A program made the position numbers and the translations under genes. 64,000 nt of DNA from Liberiplasma sp046541015 (lineage in GTDB: Bacteria > Bacillota_I > Bacilli_A > Izemoplasmatales > Izemoplasmataceae). This document shows, piece by piece, positions 62,890 to 64,000 of this stretch. The DNA lies in assembly GCA_046541015.1 (NCBI GenBank), contig JBKHEA010000002.1:115091-179090 (forward strand), in the 5' to 3' direction. Within the stretch, counting starts at the first letter, position 1, and every line of letters starts with the position of its first letter. The notes beneath the pieces were generated by a model. It searched no databases, was not told the origin of the DNA, and saw only the letters and a program-made list of their open reading frames with translations.

Positions 62890-63627
62890 TTGACACTTGA
62901 AGTTACCCTCATCATTGGAACAATCATCTTATTTTCTTCTTTCATCAAAGGTGTTACAGGCTTTGGAACTGCATTATTTGCGATGCCACTCATTACATTA
63001 TTCTATCTTACCCCACTTGAAGCACGGCCTTTAATTGTAACCATTAACTTAGCACTTAATATCTTTATTCTACTCAAAGAAAAGAAACTGAATAAAGCAT
63101 CTATTGCCCCCATAAAAACCTTGTTTTTATCGGGGTTTATTGCGGCTATATTAAGTGGCTTTGTTTTAAGTAGTATGAATGATTTTTTGTTTAATTTACT
63201 TTTAGGTACTTTACTGATTTTCACATCAATTAATAAACTATTCAATTTGAATTTTGTGATTAGAGCTTATGAACGATTTTACCTACTCATTGGTTCTTTA
63301 GGTGGACTTCTTAACACCCTTATTGGAGCAGGCGGGGTTCCTGTTCTTATATACTTATCTAATACCGAATTAAAAAAGGATCATTTTAGGATATCAATTT
63401 TACTTTATTTTTTTGCGATGAATATTGGAAGTCTATTAGCTTTTTTAATTAATGATACCTATTCAATAGATATTTTCTATACTTCTTTAAGTATTATTCC
63501 ATTTGCCTTAATAGGTGGTTTTGTTGGTTTAAGAACCATTCCTTTAATCAACAACCAACTATTCGGTAGAATTGTCTCTGTCTTACTATTGTTAATGGGA
63601 GTAAACAGTTTACTATCTATTTTATAA
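62890..63627 (+). CDS. TauE/SafE family membrane permease
   Basis: The 245-aa protein has seven or eight hydrophobic segments and the TauE/SafE pattern: IKGVTGFGTALFAMPL near the N-terminus and its repeat LGGLLNTLIGAGGVPVLIYL in the second half. Relatives export sulfite or sulfur-containing organic anions; the substrate here is unknown. The start is TTG at 62890 behind AGGAGAG, two bases after smpB. It separates smpB from ssrA. Confidence 0.82.
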   Translation: MTLEVTLIIGTIILFSSFIKGVTGFGTALFAMPLITLFYLTPLEARPLIVTINLALNIFILLKEKKLNKASIAPIKTLFLSGFIAAILSGFVLSSMNDFLFNLLLGTLLIFTSINKLFNLNFVIRAYERFYLLIGSLGGLLNTLIGAGGVPVLIYLSNTELKKDHFRISILLYFFAMNIGSLLAFLINDTYSIDIFYTSLSIIPFALIGGFVGLRTIPLINNQLFGRIVSVLLLLMGVNSLLSIL

Positions 63628-63636
63628 ATTATTTGA

Positions 63637-63642
63637 TATAAT
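63637..63642 (+). promoter_or_regulatory. -10 box of the ssrA promoter
   Basis: TATAAT at 63637-63642 lies 8 bases before the mature tmRNA 5' end. The -35 region is weak. Confidence 0.55.
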
Positions 63643-63650
63643 GTAAGTAC

Positions 63651-64000
63651 GGGGTTGATATTGGATTCGACAGGGTAGTTAGAGCTTGATAAGCATGCCT
63701 TGGTAGTGCAAGTAAAAACACTAGGTTAAATATAACCGGAAACACAAATTACGCTTACGCGGCTTAAGAAAAAGTTGCGACTACAGGCATTGCCAGTCTA
63801 CGGGCATTGTTTGTAGACAGTTTAGTAGACTATATGCATGAGGCACCGTCTTCGCATCATGCAAGAACTCAATAAGACTAGCCATTAGTAAAAGGCGTTC
63901 ATTGCTTGACTGATGGCGAAACAAAAACGATGAACTAAGCATGTAGAAAGTTGGGTTTCGGCTATTTTGGACAGGGGTTCAAATCCCCTCAACTCCACCA
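63651..64000 (+). ncRNA. ssrA: Transfer-messenger RNA (tmRNA)
   Basis: tmRNA rescues stalled ribosomes. The 5' end GGGGTTGATATTGGATTCGA pairs with the 3' end, which closes with GGTTCAAATCCCC (T arm), CAACTCC and encoded CCA at 63998-64000. The tag frame begins with GGA at 63738, after ATAACC, and ends with TAA at 63765-63767, giving the peptide (A)GNTNYAYAA. Pseudoknot stems follow. The gene fills the window to its last base and appears complete, at 350 nt. RNase R and SmpB genes lie just upstream. Confidence 0.97.

Noticed and set aside
1..64000. Insertion sequences, prophage, CRISPR arrays, tRNA or rRNA genes
   Set aside because: I looked for transposase or integrase genes, spaced direct repeats and tRNA-like cloverleaves and found none, apart from the tRNA-like part of tmRNA.

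Overview
The window reads as one continuous stretch of a low-GC, Gram-positive-type chromosome with mostly co-oriented genes. It shows no mobile elements, CRISPR arrays, rRNA or tRNA genes. The gene set (long-form HPF, YitT, RecX, T-box leuS, THF riboswitch on folT, pyruvate phosphate dikinase, Rnf, no cell-wall genes in view) suggests an anaerobic, fermentative member of the Bacilli/Mollicutes boundary, such as a free-living Izemoplasmatales-, Haloplasma- or Acholeplasma-like lineage. That placement is inference. UGA is a normal stop here: many genes end in TGA, often in ATGA overlaps, and an RF2 gene with the SPF motif is present.

Layout. 1-4930: priA (5' end outside the window), fmt, a YutG/PgpA-like gene and a membrane protein with a degenerate HD-GYP domain. 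4931-5285: an unusual regulatory leader. 5286-14518: a nine-gene catabolic operon, glutamate mutase (glmS, glmL, glmE), methylaspartate ammonia-lyase, then citrate/citramalate-lyase type citD, citE, citF, citC and a citX-citG fusion. 14541-19012: a radical SAM gene, a membrane protein and T-box-controlled leuS. 19258-24667: leucine dehydrogenase, a P-loop ATPase, a four-subunit branched-chain 2-oxoacid:ferredoxin oxidoreductase and butyrate kinase. 24750-32601: housekeeping genes (hpf, secA, prfB, yitT, ctp protease, recX). 32611-40494: glycogen operon glgB, glgC, a glgD-glgA fusion, then glgP. 40556-42450: a GntP-like permease and a cysteine-less peroxiredoxin homologue. 42613-49998: phosphoglucomutase translationally coupled to an Rnf operon (rnfC, D, G, E, A, a 57-aa Cys protein and a truncated rnfB). 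50180-62432: ppdK, ung, THF-riboswitch folT, an Fe-S flavoprotein, a GH13 enzyme, gpmI, eno, secG, rnr. 62442-64000: smpB, a TauE-like permease and ssrA tmRNA, which ends on the last base.

Metabolic reading. Glutamate would go to 3-methylaspartate, mesaconate, citramalate, then acetate plus pyruvate. Leucine-type amino acids would be deaminated and oxidised to acyl-CoA with reduced ferredoxin, and butyrate kinase would harvest ATP. Rnf would couple reduced ferredoxin to NAD+ and an ion gradient. Glycogen genes plus pgcA, gpmI, eno and ppdK form the carbohydrate side. Mesaconase and phosphotransbutyrylase are needed but not in the window.

The most unusual points are the remodelled Rnf complex (RnfB without ferredoxin domains, an extra Cys micro-protein, a triple-repeat RnfG interrupted by an in-frame UGA, an enlarged RnfD), the GlgD-GlgA fusion, and the structured leader with a possible leader peptide before glmS.
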